A stretch of 43,400 nucleotides of DNA. Source: Bradyrhizobium sp. 132. Its GTDB lineage: Bacteria > Pseudomonadota > Alphaproteobacteria > Rhizobiales > Xanthobacteraceae. A program made the translations under genes and the position numbers. This document shows, in pieces, positions 18,153-25,871 of this stretch (its first letter is position 1; every line of letters starts with the position of its first letter). The notes beneath the pieces were generated by a model. That model did no database searches, was not told where the DNA came from, and was given only the letters and a program-made list of their open reading frames with translations. The DNA lies in NCBI RefSeq assembly GCF_023074185.1, contig NZ_JADPKY010000083.1, forward strand, positions 1-43,400, read 5' to 3'.

Positions 18153-18854
18153 CTACCGGCGCGCCTCTTTCAGGCGTTCGCTCCAGGCCGTGATCTGCGT
18201 CTCGATCACGGTCTGGTCGGCTACGACGCGGACCTCGAAAGTATCGGCGGCCTCGTACTCGATGCCCGTTCGCCGGGCCGTCTGGAGTTGGGTCTTCACC
18301 AGGTCGAGCAGTTCGCTCGGGCCGGTGACCTTGAACACCGGCACCGGCGAATTGCCGGTCAGTGCCGCAATCTGCTCGACCAGCGACCCGATCGCCTTGT
18401 CGCGGACCGCATCGGCGAGAAACGGCAGCAATATCCGCGCAACAGAGCTCGCGATGTTGGTCTCGATCTCGCGGCAAGCCGCCTCGAAGCCGCTGACGAT
18501 CGCGCCCGCCTGCTGGTCGGACCACTTGGCCCGCTCCTCGCCGAGCCGGATCGCGCTGCGCACGCGTTCCTCGGCGATCCTGGCGTCGCTCTCCGCTACG
18601 CCGGCCGCGTGGCCGCGCCGATAGGCATCGTCCAGAAAATTGACCGCCGGAGCTTCCGTCTTCGGCGCCGGAGGCGGCGACTGAAGCAGCGGCTGCGGCT
18701 GCGAATGGACCTGGGGCTGCGGCTGAGGCTCGCGCCGAACCTCCCTCGGCCTTGTCAGCACATCCTGGATCTTGGGCGGCGGCGGAAGCGGCGGCGATTT
18801 GGCTCGCCCGTTCGCGTCGAACTGCGTCAGGAGTTTTCCGATTGCCGCGTTCAT
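18153..18854 (-). CDS. fliH: FliH-like export apparatus protein
   Basis: The 233-residue product has a proline-rich N-terminus with many Pro-Gln repeats (about 20-70), then a helical region with GHAAGVAESDARIAEERV (about 81-98) and a C-terminal domain. This resembles FliH, the regulator that binds FliI and docks it to the C-ring, though similarity is weak. Its place directly after fliF supports the call. The ATG at 18854 overlaps the fliF stop as ATGA, and motB starts 6 bp downstream. Confidence 0.7.
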   Translation of the reverse strand: MNAAIGKLLTQFDANGRAKSPPLPPPPKIQDVLTRPREVRREPQPQPQVHSQPQPLLQSPPPAPKTEAPAVNFLDDAYRRGHAAGVAESDARIAEERVRSAIRLGEERAKWSDQQAGAIVSGFEAACREIETNIASSVARILLPFLADAVRDKAIGSLVEQIAALTGNSPVPVFKVTGPSELLDLVKTQLQTARRTGIEYEAADTFEVRVVADQTVIETQITAWSERLKEARR

Positions 18855-20482
18855 GCCGCCTCCTCGCGCCGCATCCAGTCTTTAAGGATCGCCGCCGCCT
18901 GCATCTGATCGAGACGGACGATCTGCTCGAGCCGCTTCTGCGGCGTTCGCTGCATCTTGCCTTCGAGATCTTCGACCAAATTGAGCTCGGTCTCCTCGCT
19001 ATCCGCCAATGCAAGAGCGCCGGCGGCTGCCTCGAGTTGGGCAGCTTCCGCCGCCTCGGTCTGCTCCTGCGCCGCGCGATGGGTCAGGATGCCGTTGACC
19101 GCGGGCCGAAGTCCGAACCACACCAGCATCGAGGCTACGGCCAGGATCGTGACCGCGTTGATGACGCTGCCGAGCTGCTTGTTGATCATCTCGACGAAGC
19201 TGATCGGCGGCACCGGCGCCAGTTCGCGCGAGCCTTCGATGAAATCGACGGCCGTCACCTGGATCTGGTCGCCCCGCGCCTTGTCCAGCCCACCGGCCGT
19301 GGCTGCGAGCTGGCTGATCTCGGCAAGCTTGCTGTCGACGATGGCCTGGTTGCTCTTGTCGCCGAGGTCGGCGACGAGCCGCCCGCGATTGATCAGGACG
19401 GCGATGAAGAGTTTCTTCACCGAATAGCCGTCGCTCACCGTCGTCGTGGTCTTGGACGAGACCTCGAAATTGGTGACGTCCTCGCGGCGGCTCTTGTCCT
19501 CGTTGGAGTTCTTGCCACCGCCGGCGTTCACCTGCTGGTCGGGAAGATTTTGCTGCACCGTCGTCGGCTGCGAACGGTCCGCGTTCTGCGACGACTCCTT
19601 CTCGCGCACGTTTCGGACTGAGCGCTCGGCGCGGTTCTCAGGATCGTAAACAGTCTCGTTGATCTGCCGCTTGTCCGTGGAAAGCTGCGGGGAGACGCTC
19701 ACCTCGAAATTATCGATCCCGAGATACGGCGTCAGCGCCTTGCGGATGTTCTCCTGCACCATCCCGCCGACGGTCTTCTGAAGGCTCGCCATCTTGGTCG
19801 GCGCTGCAGTCGCTTCGTCCTCCTCGGCGAGCAGCATCGAACCGTCGGCGTCCAGCACCGTGACCTTGTCGCGGCTCATGCCCGGAATGGCGGCAGCGAC
19901 GAGATGACGAATCGACTGCGCCGTGCGCGCCTCGATCGGACCGTCGGTGCGCAACACGACCGATGCAGAAGGCGGCTGCTGCGTCGCCCGGAACGAGCCG
20001 CGCACCGGCAGCACGATATGCACCCGCGCCGCCTTCACGCCCTTCATCAACTGCACCGTGCGCGCGATCTCGCCTTCCAGCGCTCGCAGCTTGGTGACCT
20101 CCTGCATGAATGAGGTCAGGCCGAGCGAGCCGATCTTGTCGAACAGCTCGTAGCCGGAATTGGCGCTGGTCGGCAGCCCCTTCTCGGCGAGCAGCATCCG
20201 CGCCTGCATGGTCTGGCTCGGGCGCACCGAAACCGCGTCGCCGGCCGTATTGACGTCGAAGGCGATGTTTTGCTCGCGCAGCGCGGCACCCATGCGCGTC
20301 ACGTCTTCGCGGGAAAGACCCGTGTAGAGTGTCTCGAACTCAGGCCGGCTGAGATAATAGGCGCCGCCGACGACGGTGACGAGAACGGCAAAGCCGATCA
20401 GTCCCAAGGCCATCAGGCGTCGCGGCCCAAGCTCCAGCAGATTGTTGAGCAGTTGCTGTATCTGCACACGACTGAACAGCAT
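18851..20482 (-). CDS. fliF: FliF, MS-ring protein
   Basis: The 543-residue product has a membrane segment near the N-terminus (about 22-44), a periplasmic ring-building region and a second membrane segment near 430-450, with a cytoplasmic tail that binds FliG. The strings YTGLSREDV and ALEGEIARTVQLMKGVKAARV are typical of FliF. The start at 20482 is preceded by GAGG. The gene heads the fliF-fliH-motB-motC-fliK run, downstream of the flagellins, and probably has its own promoter in the 262 bp between the flagellin hairpin and this start. Confidence 0.96.
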   Translation of the reverse strand: MLFSRVQIQQLLNNLLELGPRRLMALGLIGFAVLVTVVGGAYYLSRPEFETLYTGLSREDVTRMGAALREQNIAFDVNTAGDAVSVRPSQTMQARMLLAEKGLPTSANSGYELFDKIGSLGLTSFMQEVTKLRALEGEIARTVQLMKGVKAARVHIVLPVRGSFRATQQPPSASVVLRTDGPIEARTAQSIRHLVAAAIPGMSRDKVTVLDADGSMLLAEEDEATAAPTKMASLQKTVGGMVQENIRKALTPYLGIDNFEVSVSPQLSTDKRQINETVYDPENRAERSVRNVREKESSQNADRSQPTTVQQNLPDQQVNAGGGKNSNEDKSRREDVTNFEVSSKTTTTVSDGYSVKKLFIAVLINRGRLVADLGDKSNQAIVDSKLAEISQLAATAGGLDKARGDQIQVTAVDFIEGSRELAPVPPISFVEMINKQLGSVINAVTILAVASMLVWFGLRPAVNGILTHRAAQEQTEAAEAAQLEAAAGALALADSEETELNLVEDLEGKMQRTPQKRLEQIVRLDQMQAAAILKDWMRREEAA

Positions 20483-20744
20483 ATGACCTCATACCAATGC
20501 GAACGTAGAGGACACTCCGCTGCCAACCTTGTCCGAAGGTTGTGCGAGAATACGAATGTGTCGGTTCGCAGGCGAGGCGTTGCAATTTTACAAGAGATTG
20601 AGTGACGCAATCGCGCGCGTCGGCAACGGGCGGACAGCCGGTCGCATCGCGGCGCGATCGGCCAGGGCGTGCTGCCCTGGAATGTGGCGTCAGGAGACCG
20701 ATGTGGGCACGTCTTGTGCCGTCAGATCCGCCGTTCATGGCGGA
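20483..20744. other. Interval between the flagellin terminator and fliF
   Basis: About 260 bp with no convincing gene. As the hairpin at 20745-20770 probably ends flagellin transcription, this stretch should contain the fliF promoter. It includes an AT-rich patch near 20580-20600, and the run GTTGTGCGAGAATACG near 20538-20553 is a place to look for regulator binding. No clear consensus promoter was identified. Confidence 0.4.
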
Positions 20745-20770
20745 GACCGTGCTCCCTGGGGAGCACGGTC
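20745..20770 (-). terminator. Hairpin after the second flagellin gene
   Basis: GACCGTGCTCC (20745-20755) pairs perfectly with 20760-20770 around the loop CTGG, 17 bp after the flagellin stop. The 11-bp GC-rich stem is typical of an intrinsic terminator or an mRNA 3'-stabilising hairpin, but no T-run follows it on the minus strand. Confidence 0.75.
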
Positions 20771-20787
20771 GCTTTCGAAGCCGCCGC

Positions 20788-21699
20788 TTAACGGAACAGC
20801 GACAGGATGCTCTGGCTGTTCTGGTTGGCGATCGAGAGCGCCTGAACGCCGAGTTGCTGCTGGGTCTGCAGCGCCTGGAGGCGAGTCGATTCCGCGTTCA
20901 TGTCGGCGTCGACCAACTGGCCGATACCGCGGTCCACGGAGTCCATCAGGGTCTTGACGAATTCAGTGTTGGTCGCGAGGCGGTTCTTGACGGCACCGAG
21001 ATTGGCGGCAGCCGAGGCCACCGAGTTGATGCCGGCGGTGACCTGCGAGATGTAGCCATCGAGCAGGGTCTGGTCGGCCGCCGAGTCGGTGAGCGCGGAG
21101 ATGGTCATCGTGTTGATCGACGGAGCGGTACTGCCCGCCGTGTCCAGAATGCCGGTCTGCGTCGCGGTGTAGAGCGAGTAGTTGGCGGTGGTCACGGTGA
21201 TGGAACCGATGGTGGGCGTACCGCCGACGCGCGAGTACGACGACACCAGGTTGAAGGTCGTCGGCGTGGCGGCGGTCGTGCTCAGCCAGTTGATGCCGTT
21301 GAAGGTCGCCGAGCTGGCCTTGAGCTTCATATCCTGCTGAATCTGGGTGATGTCAGCCTGGATCTTGGTGCGGTCGATACCGGCGGTCTTGGCTTCGACC
21401 AGCAACGCCTGAAGCTTGGTCAGGCCGGAGTCCTTGTCGCCGATAACCGAGGTCAGAGCGGTATATTCGGTGTCGACAGTCGCGGCCGACAGACCGAGCG
21501 AGTCGGAGACGGCGGAAAGCGCGGCATTGTCGGAGCGCATCGACGTCGCGATCGACCAGTAGGCGGCGTTGTCCGACGCGGTCGAGACGCGCTGGCCGGT
21601 CGAGATCCGGTTCTGCGTGGTAGCAAGTTGCGAGCTGACGTTCCGAAGCGTCTGCAGCGCGGTCATTGCGGAGGAGTTGGTGAGGAGACTAGAACCCAT
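20788..21699 (-). CDS. lafA2: Flagellin, second of two tandem copies
   Basis: The 303-residue product has the conserved flagellin ends: N-terminal LTNSSAMTALQTLRNVSSQL and C-terminal GVQALSIANQNSQSILSLFR. The central part is small. It is nearly identical to its neighbour (21973-22881), with scattered substitutions such as AESTRLQALQ against QESTRLSALQ. The size fits the small lateral flagellins of Bradyrhizobium rather than the much larger polar ones. AAGGG lies 8 bp before the ATG, inside a conserved leader. The symbol follows Bradyrhizobium usage by analogy. Confidence 0.95.
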   Translation of the reverse strand: MGSSLLTNSSAMTALQTLRNVSSQLATTQNRISTGQRVSTASDNAAYWSIATSMRSDNAALSAVSDSLGLSAATVDTEYTALTSVIGDKDSGLTKLQALLVEAKTAGIDRTKIQADITQIQQDMKLKASSATFNGINWLSTTAATPTTFNLVSSYSRVGGTPTIGSITVTTANYSLYTATQTGILDTAGSTAPSINTMTISALTDSAADQTLLDGYISQVTAGINSVASAAANLGAVKNRLATNTEFVKTLMDSVDRGIGQLVDADMNAESTRLQALQTQQQLGVQALSIANQNSQSILSLFR

Positions 21700-21703
21700 T
21701 TTG

Positions 21704-21782
21704 ATGTCCCTTTGAAGATTGGATTAGGTTTGGGGACATACCGGGCTTGCACCGGTACGACAGGGCGGCGTCATGCCTTTGG
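21704..21782 (-). promoter_or_regulatory. Flagellin mRNA leader with ribosome-site pairing (second copy)
   Basis: In the transcript (minus strand) ATGTCCC (21739-21733) can pair with GGGACAT (21710-21704), which contains part of the AAGGGA ribosome binding site. Just upstream a second small hairpin, ACCGG-N7-CCGGT, forms at 21756-21740. The block 21732-21782 is almost identical to 22920-22970 before the other flagellin. The stem arms are kept while the sequence between them differs. This is a plausible FlbT target; that role is inferred from Caulobacter. Confidence 0.65.
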
Positions 21783-21924
21783 GCTGCGCAAAAGCGTCAA
21801 GGCCCAACCTGTCGTAACGGCGAAGGTAGCGAGCCAAGCTTGTGCGAGGCTTGTGGCTCTGTGCCCGTTCGGCAACAGGGCAGTCGAAAATTGCGGCCCG
21901 CGCGCGGCGTCACGCCAAAACGAA

Positions 21925-21954
21925 AGGGCCGCGCTTTGCGAGAAGCGCGGCCCT
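21925..21954 (-). terminator. Intrinsic terminator after the first flagellin gene
   Basis: AGGGCCGCGCTT (21925-21936) pairs perfectly over 12 bp with 21943-21954, with a 6-base loop. On the minus strand it is followed by TTTCGTTTT, a T-rich tail. It lies 18 bp past the flagellin stop, so each flagellin appears to be its own transcription unit. Confidence 0.85.
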
Positions 21955-21972
21955 CCCAAGATGGTTCGAGGC

Positions 21973-22881
21973 TCAGCGGAACAGCGACAGGATGCTCTGG
22001 CTGCTGTTGTTGGCGATCGAGAGCGCCTGCACACCGAGCTGCTGCTGGACCTGGAGGGCCGACAGGCGGGTGGACTCCTGGTTCATGTCGGCATCGACGA
22101 GCTGACCGATACCGCGATCCACGGAGTCCATCAGCGACTTCACGAAGTCCGAGTTGGTCGAGAGGCGGTTCTTGACGGCACCGAGATTGGCGGCGGCCGA
22201 GGCCACCGAGTTGATGCCGGCGGTGACCTGCGCGATGTAGCCGTCGAGCAGGGTCTGGTCAGCCGCCGAGTCGGTTAGCGCGGAGATGGTCATCGTGTTG
22301 ATCGACGGAGCGGTACTGCCCGCCGTGTCCAGAATGCCGGTCTGCGTCGAGGTGTAGAGCGAGTAGTTGGCGGTCGTCACGGTGATGGAACCGATGGTGG
22401 GCGTACCGCCGACACGCGAGTACGACGACACGAGGCTGAAGGTCGTCGGCGTGGTGGCGGTCGTGCTCAGCCAGTTGATGCCGTTGAAGGTCGCGGCACT
22501 GGCTGTCGCCTTCATCTGCTGCTGGATCTGGGTGACGTCCGCCTGGATCTTGCTGCGGTCGATACCGGCTGTCTTGGCTTCGACCAGCAGGGACTGAAGC
22601 TTGGTCAGGCCGGAGTCCTTGTCGCCGATGACGGTGGTCAGAGCGGTATATTCGGTGTCGACAGTCGCGGCCGACAGACCGAGCGAATCCGAGACCGCCG
22701 AGAGCGCGGCGTTGTCGGCGCGCATCGACGTCGCGATCGACCAGTAGGCAGCGTTGTCGGAAGCAGTCGACACGCGCTGGCCGGTGGAGATGCGGGTCTG
22801 CGTGGTGGAGAGCTGCGAGCTCACAGACCGCAGGGTCTGGAGTGCGGTCATGGCGGTCGAGTTCGTAAGCAGGCTTGACAT
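21973..22881 (-). CDS. lafA1: Flagellin, first of two tandem copies
   Basis: The 302-residue product has N-terminal LTNSTAMTALQTLRSVSSQL and C-terminal LGVQALSIANNSSQSILSLF, with a small centre. It is a close paralogue of 20788-21699 in both protein and DNA, indicating a recent duplication or gene conversion. The ribosome binding site AAGGG is 9 bp before the ATG and is the 3' arm of the leader hairpin. Its own terminator follows at 21925-21954. The symbol follows Bradyrhizobium usage by analogy. Confidence 0.95.
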   Translation of the reverse strand: MSSLLTNSTAMTALQTLRSVSSQLSTTQTRISTGQRVSTASDNAAYWSIATSMRADNAALSAVSDSLGLSAATVDTEYTALTTVIGDKDSGLTKLQSLLVEAKTAGIDRSKIQADVTQIQQQMKATASAATFNGINWLSTTATTPTTFSLVSSYSRVGGTPTIGSITVTTANYSLYTSTQTGILDTAGSTAPSINTMTISALTDSAADQTLLDGYIAQVTAGINSVASAAANLGAVKNRLSTNSDFVKSLMDSVDRGIGQLVDADMNQESTRLSALQVQQQLGVQALSIANNSSQSILSLFR

Positions 22882-22886
22882 TGCGA

Positions 22887-22970
22887 ATGTCCCTTTATGT
22901 ACGCGTTACATTTTCACGAGGGGACATACCGGGCTTTCACCGGTACGGAGGGGCGGCATCATGCCTTTGG
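22887..22970 (-). promoter_or_regulatory. Flagellin mRNA leader with ribosome-site pairing (first copy)
   Basis: In the transcript ATGTCCC (22927-22921) can pair with GGGACAT (22893-22887), which overlaps the AAGGGA ribosome binding site. ACCGG-N7-CCGGT forms a second hairpin at 22944-22928. The block 22920-22970 matches the leader of the other flagellin nearly base for base, while the stretch between the pairing arms does not. Such conservation outside coding sequence points to an RNA-level control element. Confidence 0.65.
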
Positions 22971-23065
22971 ACTGATGTGGGTGGGTCCAACCCGCCGTGA
23001 CGCATTGCTAACATGCCGAATCTTGCCCGCAGATTAAGATCGGCTTGAATTACATAGCAATATCA

Positions 23066-23095
23066 TATGGTTAATGTTAGTTTTTGCTAACCATA
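23066..23095. repeat. AT-rich inverted repeat upstream of the first flagellin
   Basis: TATGGTTA (23066-23073) and TAACCATA (23088-23095) are exact complements, and inside them GTTAG and CTAAC also pair, around a T-rich loop. It lies in the AT-rich 240 bp between fliP and the flagellin. It could end the fliP transcript or be an operator or curved element for the flagellin promoter; the sequence alone does not decide. Confidence 0.55.
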
Positions 23096-23123
23096 ACCAA
23101 CCGATCGGCCGCGATCGCTCCTC

Positions 23124-23864
23124 TTACGAGAACGACCGCACCAGTCCGGAGGCGAGCAGGTTCCAGCCGTCGATCAGCACGAAGAACAGCATCTTGAACG
23201 GCAGCGCGAGGATCGTCGGCGGCATCATCATCATGCCCATCGACATGGTCAGCGTCGCCACGATCATGTCGATCACGAGGAAAGGCAGGATGATGAGGAA
23301 TCCGATCTCGAACGAACGCCGGAGCTCGGAGATCATGAAGGCCGGAATGATGACGCGCATGTCGACGCGCTTGTCGTCGAACTTCTTGCGGAAGCTTTCC
23401 GCGGCAAGCGCTTCGAAGGTCTGCAGATCCTTGTCGCGGACATGGGCCAGCATGAACTCGCGGAACGGATCGGTGATCTTCAGATACGCCTCCTCCTCCG
23501 AGATCTCGTTTTTCATCAGCGGCTGGACGCCGGTTTCCCAGGCGCGGTCGAAGGTCGGCGCCATCACGTAGAAGGTCATGAACAACGCGAGGCTGATCAG
23601 CACCAGATTGGCCGGCGTGGTCTGGAGGCCGAGACCGGCGCGCAGGAACGACAGTGCCACTGCAAATCGCGTGAAGCTCGTCACCATGATGAGCAGTCCC
23701 GGCGCCACCGACAGCACCGTGATCACCGCCATCAGCTGGATGATCCGGCCGCTGGTGGAGCCGTTGCCCGGCGGCAGCAGGGAGTTGAGGTCCGGAATCT
23801 GGGCCAGTGCCACCTCGGGCAGCACGACCAGGACCAACGCAAGCAGCAGGACTCTCAGTTTCAC
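23124..23864 (-). CDS. fliP: FliP, export gate membrane protein
   Basis: The 246-residue product has a signal peptide (about 1-21) and four membrane segments. The family signatures VAPGLLIMVTSFTRFAVALS (about 53-72) and, near the C-terminus, IILPFLVIDMIVATLTMSMGMMMMPP are intact. FliP forms the pentameric core of the export gate with FliQ and FliR. The ATG overlaps the fliL stop as ATGA. FliO, the FliP assembly factor, is not encoded in this window; it is often missing or unrecognised in rhizobia. Confidence 0.96.
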   Translation of the reverse strand: MKLRVLLLALVLVVLPEVALAQIPDLNSLLPPGNGSTSGRIIQLMAVITVLSVAPGLLIMVTSFTRFAVALSFLRAGLGLQTTPANLVLISLALFMTFYVMAPTFDRAWETGVQPLMKNEISEEEAYLKITDPFREFMLAHVRDKDLQTFEALAAESFRKKFDDKRVDMRVIIPAFMISELRRSFEIGFLIILPFLVIDMIVATLTMSMGMMMMPPTILALPFKMLFFVLIDGWNLLASGLVRSFS

Positions 23865-24304
23865 TGAATCACCAACGTCTCAATGATCAATTCGCGGATC
23901 TTGCCCGAGGAGCGGATATTGGCGCGCTCGGTCAGGTCGTCGCGCAGATGCTGGAGCCCGCGGGATCCCTCGAACTGCGCAACCGTCGCCGACCGCAGAT
24001 AGGTGACAATGTCCTCGCTGATGTGGGCCGCCAGGATGCCGGCATCCTCGTCGTTCATGCTCTCGGTCACCATGGAGGCTTCGATGCGGGCCCAGTTGTT
24101 GGCCGGCGCACCGAGATTGGTCACGATCGGGGACAGTTTCCTGAGCCGCGCGCTGCCGGCGTAACTCGAGGCAAGAGGCGCCTGCGTCGCGGTTTTCTTC
24201 GCGTCGGCGACGCGCTCGGCGGCCGCAAACAGATGCAGGCCGGCGACGGCGCCCGCGCCGATCGCGATCAGGGTCAACACCACGATGGCCGCAATCAGGC
24301 GCAT
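23861..24304 (-). CDS. fliL: FliL, basal-body/stator-associated protein
   Basis: The 147-residue product has one N-terminal membrane helix (about 4-26) and a periplasmic domain with NNWARIEASMV and a C-terminal RELIIETLVIQ, matching FliL. FliL surrounds the stator and influences torque. The gene is coupled to fliP by ATGA and follows flgH after 42 bp. A more divergent FliL-like protein is encoded at 3516-3974. Confidence 0.88.
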   Translation of the reverse strand: MRLIAAIVVLTLIAIGAGAVAGLHLFAAAERVADAKKTATQAPLASSYAGSARLRKLSPIVTNLGAPANNWARIEASMVTESMNDEDAGILAAHISEDIVTYLRSATVAQFEGSRGLQHLRDDLTERANIRSSGKIRELIIETLVIQ

Positions 24305-24346
24305 GACGTCCCCTGCCCTCGCGACGCGGCCCGACGGCCGCTGCTC

Positions 24347-25042
24347 TCAGAATGGTGCCACGGCGTCATAGATCCGATGTCCCCATCCAGGCTGCTGCAC
24401 GTCAGACAGATTTCCGCGACCGCCATAGGCCACGCGCGCCTCGGCGATCTTCTCGTATGAGATCGTGTTGGCTCGCGAGATATCGCGTGGACGCACGATT
24501 CCGCCGACGTTGAGCACGCGCATTTCTGTGTTGACCTTGAATTCCTGCGAGCCGCTGATCATCATATTGCCGTTCGGCAACACGTCGGTGACGACGGCTG
24601 CGATCGACAGCTTGATATCCTCGGTGCGGTCGATCTGGCCGTTGCCCTTGATCTGGGTGTTGGTGCTGAGATTGGCGCTCGTCGAGCCTTTGTCCTGCCA
24701 TCCCGCGATGTCCATCAGCCAGTCGAGCCCGAACTTGATCTGCGAATCGCGCGAGCGGTCGGTCTTGTTGTCGAGCTTGGCCTTGTCCTGCATCGAGATG
24801 ATCACCGTCACGAGGTCGCCGGTGCGCCGGGCGCGGGCGTCGCGATAGAGATCGGTGCCGTCGTCCCAGGTCGAGCGATAGCTGACGGGCGAGCGCATGC
24901 GGGGCGTCACGGGAATCGGATCTGCCTGCGTCCTCAGGCCGCTCCCGACCGGCGACAATCGCGGGCCAGTCAGGACCTCGGCCGGATCAGCGACGCATCC
25001 GACAAGCAACAACAGAGACAGGATGACGATTAGATTCTTCAT
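24347..25042 (-). CDS. flgH: FlgH, L-ring lipoprotein
   Basis: The 231-residue product has a lipoprotein signal with lipobox LVGC (C16 lipidated) and the FlgH core: LYRDARARRTGDLVTVIISM (about 64-83) and LPNGNMMISGSQEFKVN (about 155-171). It builds the L-ring in the outer membrane around the rod. The start is directly adjacent to the motE stop, with no gap. Confidence 0.95.
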   Translation of the reverse strand: MKNLIVILSLLLLVGCVADPAEVLTGPRLSPVGSGLRTQADPIPVTPRMRSPVSYRSTWDDGTDLYRDARARRTGDLVTVIISMQDKAKLDNKTDRSRDSQIKFGLDWLMDIAGWQDKGSTSANLSTNTQIKGNGQIDRTEDIKLSIAAVVTDVLPNGNMMISGSQEFKVNTEMRVLNVGGIVRPRDISRANTISYEKIAEARVAYGGRGNLSDVQQPGWGHRIYDAVAPF

Positions 25043-25804
25043 CTATTTGGTCTTTCCGTCATCCACGCGACGCATTCCGCCGAGCAGATCGGCGAGGTGC
25101 GCCGCGCGCCCCGTCTCCATCTCGTTGAAGATTGCGCTCGAGCTCCTCGGGGTGAGCTTTGCGAGCACGGCCGCAGCCGTCTCGTCCGCCATCCCGGCGA
25201 TCTGCGTCGCCGCGGCGTCCGGCTTCATGCGCGAGTAGATCTCGACGACGCTCGCTTCGGCCTTCTTCAGGAAGTCGTCGCGCAATGCCATCCACTTCTC
25301 ATATTCGGCGCGCTTGGCCTCGACCTCGGCGATCCGCTCGCGGAGCAGGTTCTCGGCCTTCTCCAGCTCCTTGAACTGCCAGGCCAGCCTTGCATCGACG
25401 GCGGGGTCGGCGACATTGCTGCAGAACAGGGCCACTTCATTGTCCGCGGTTGCAGCGGCCTGGGGCGGCGCCGGCTTCGGCGGCACCGTGACGCTGCCAG
25501 GCTTGGCGGAGCGCACCGGCGCGGCTGTGGGTACAGGCGCGGACTTCTCGGAAGCTGGCACGGCACCCGTGGTCGCGGGTCCTGAGTCTTCGGCTGCCCA
25601 CGCAGTTGCCCGGATCGACGCATTGTCGCTTGGGATCGACGTGATCGGCTTCTGCGGTCCCGGCGCGCGGGCGCGCGCGAAGGACAGCAGGTTGAGCGGC
25701 TTCGACGACTTGGCCTCATCCAGCGCCAGCACGGGCGAAGCGCTCGCGAGCGCGGAGGCCGCGACCAGGAGGAGGAGTTTGGTTTTGTGATCCAGCTTCA
25801 ACAT
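25043..25804 (-). CDS. motE: MotE, MotC-stabilising periplasmic protein
   Basis: The 253-residue product has a signal peptide (about 1-27), a Pro/Ala-rich linker, a coiled coil (about 135-185) and a C-terminal MgtE-N-like helical domain (YSRMKPDAAATQIAGM, then LTPRSSSAIFNEM). This is the layout of rhizobial MotE, reported in Sinorhizobium as a chaperone for the periplasmic motor protein MotC. MotC is encoded at 15628-16830. It lies between flgI and flgH. Confidence 0.85.
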   Translation of the reverse strand: MLKLDHKTKLLLLVAASALASASPVLALDEAKSSKPLNLLSFARARAPGPQKPITSIPSDNASIRATAWAAEDSGPATTGAVPASEKSAPVPTAAPVRSAKPGSVTVPPKPAPPQAAATADNEVALFCSNVADPAVDARLAWQFKELEKAENLLRERIAEVEAKRAEYEKWMALRDDFLKKAEASVVEIYSRMKPDAAATQIAGMADETAAAVLAKLTPRSSSAIFNEMETGRAAHLADLLGGMRRVDDGKTK

Positions 25805-25871
25805 CGGGCCGCGTGCGATTCTCGGTCAAGACCTGAGCATTGAGCGACCAAGCTTGCACGACGCTTACGCA

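Noticed and set aside
20602..22278. Plus-strand open frame of 558 codons opposite the flagellins
   Set aside because: It repeats internally only because the two flagellin genes repeat; it has no start signals and no recognisable domain.
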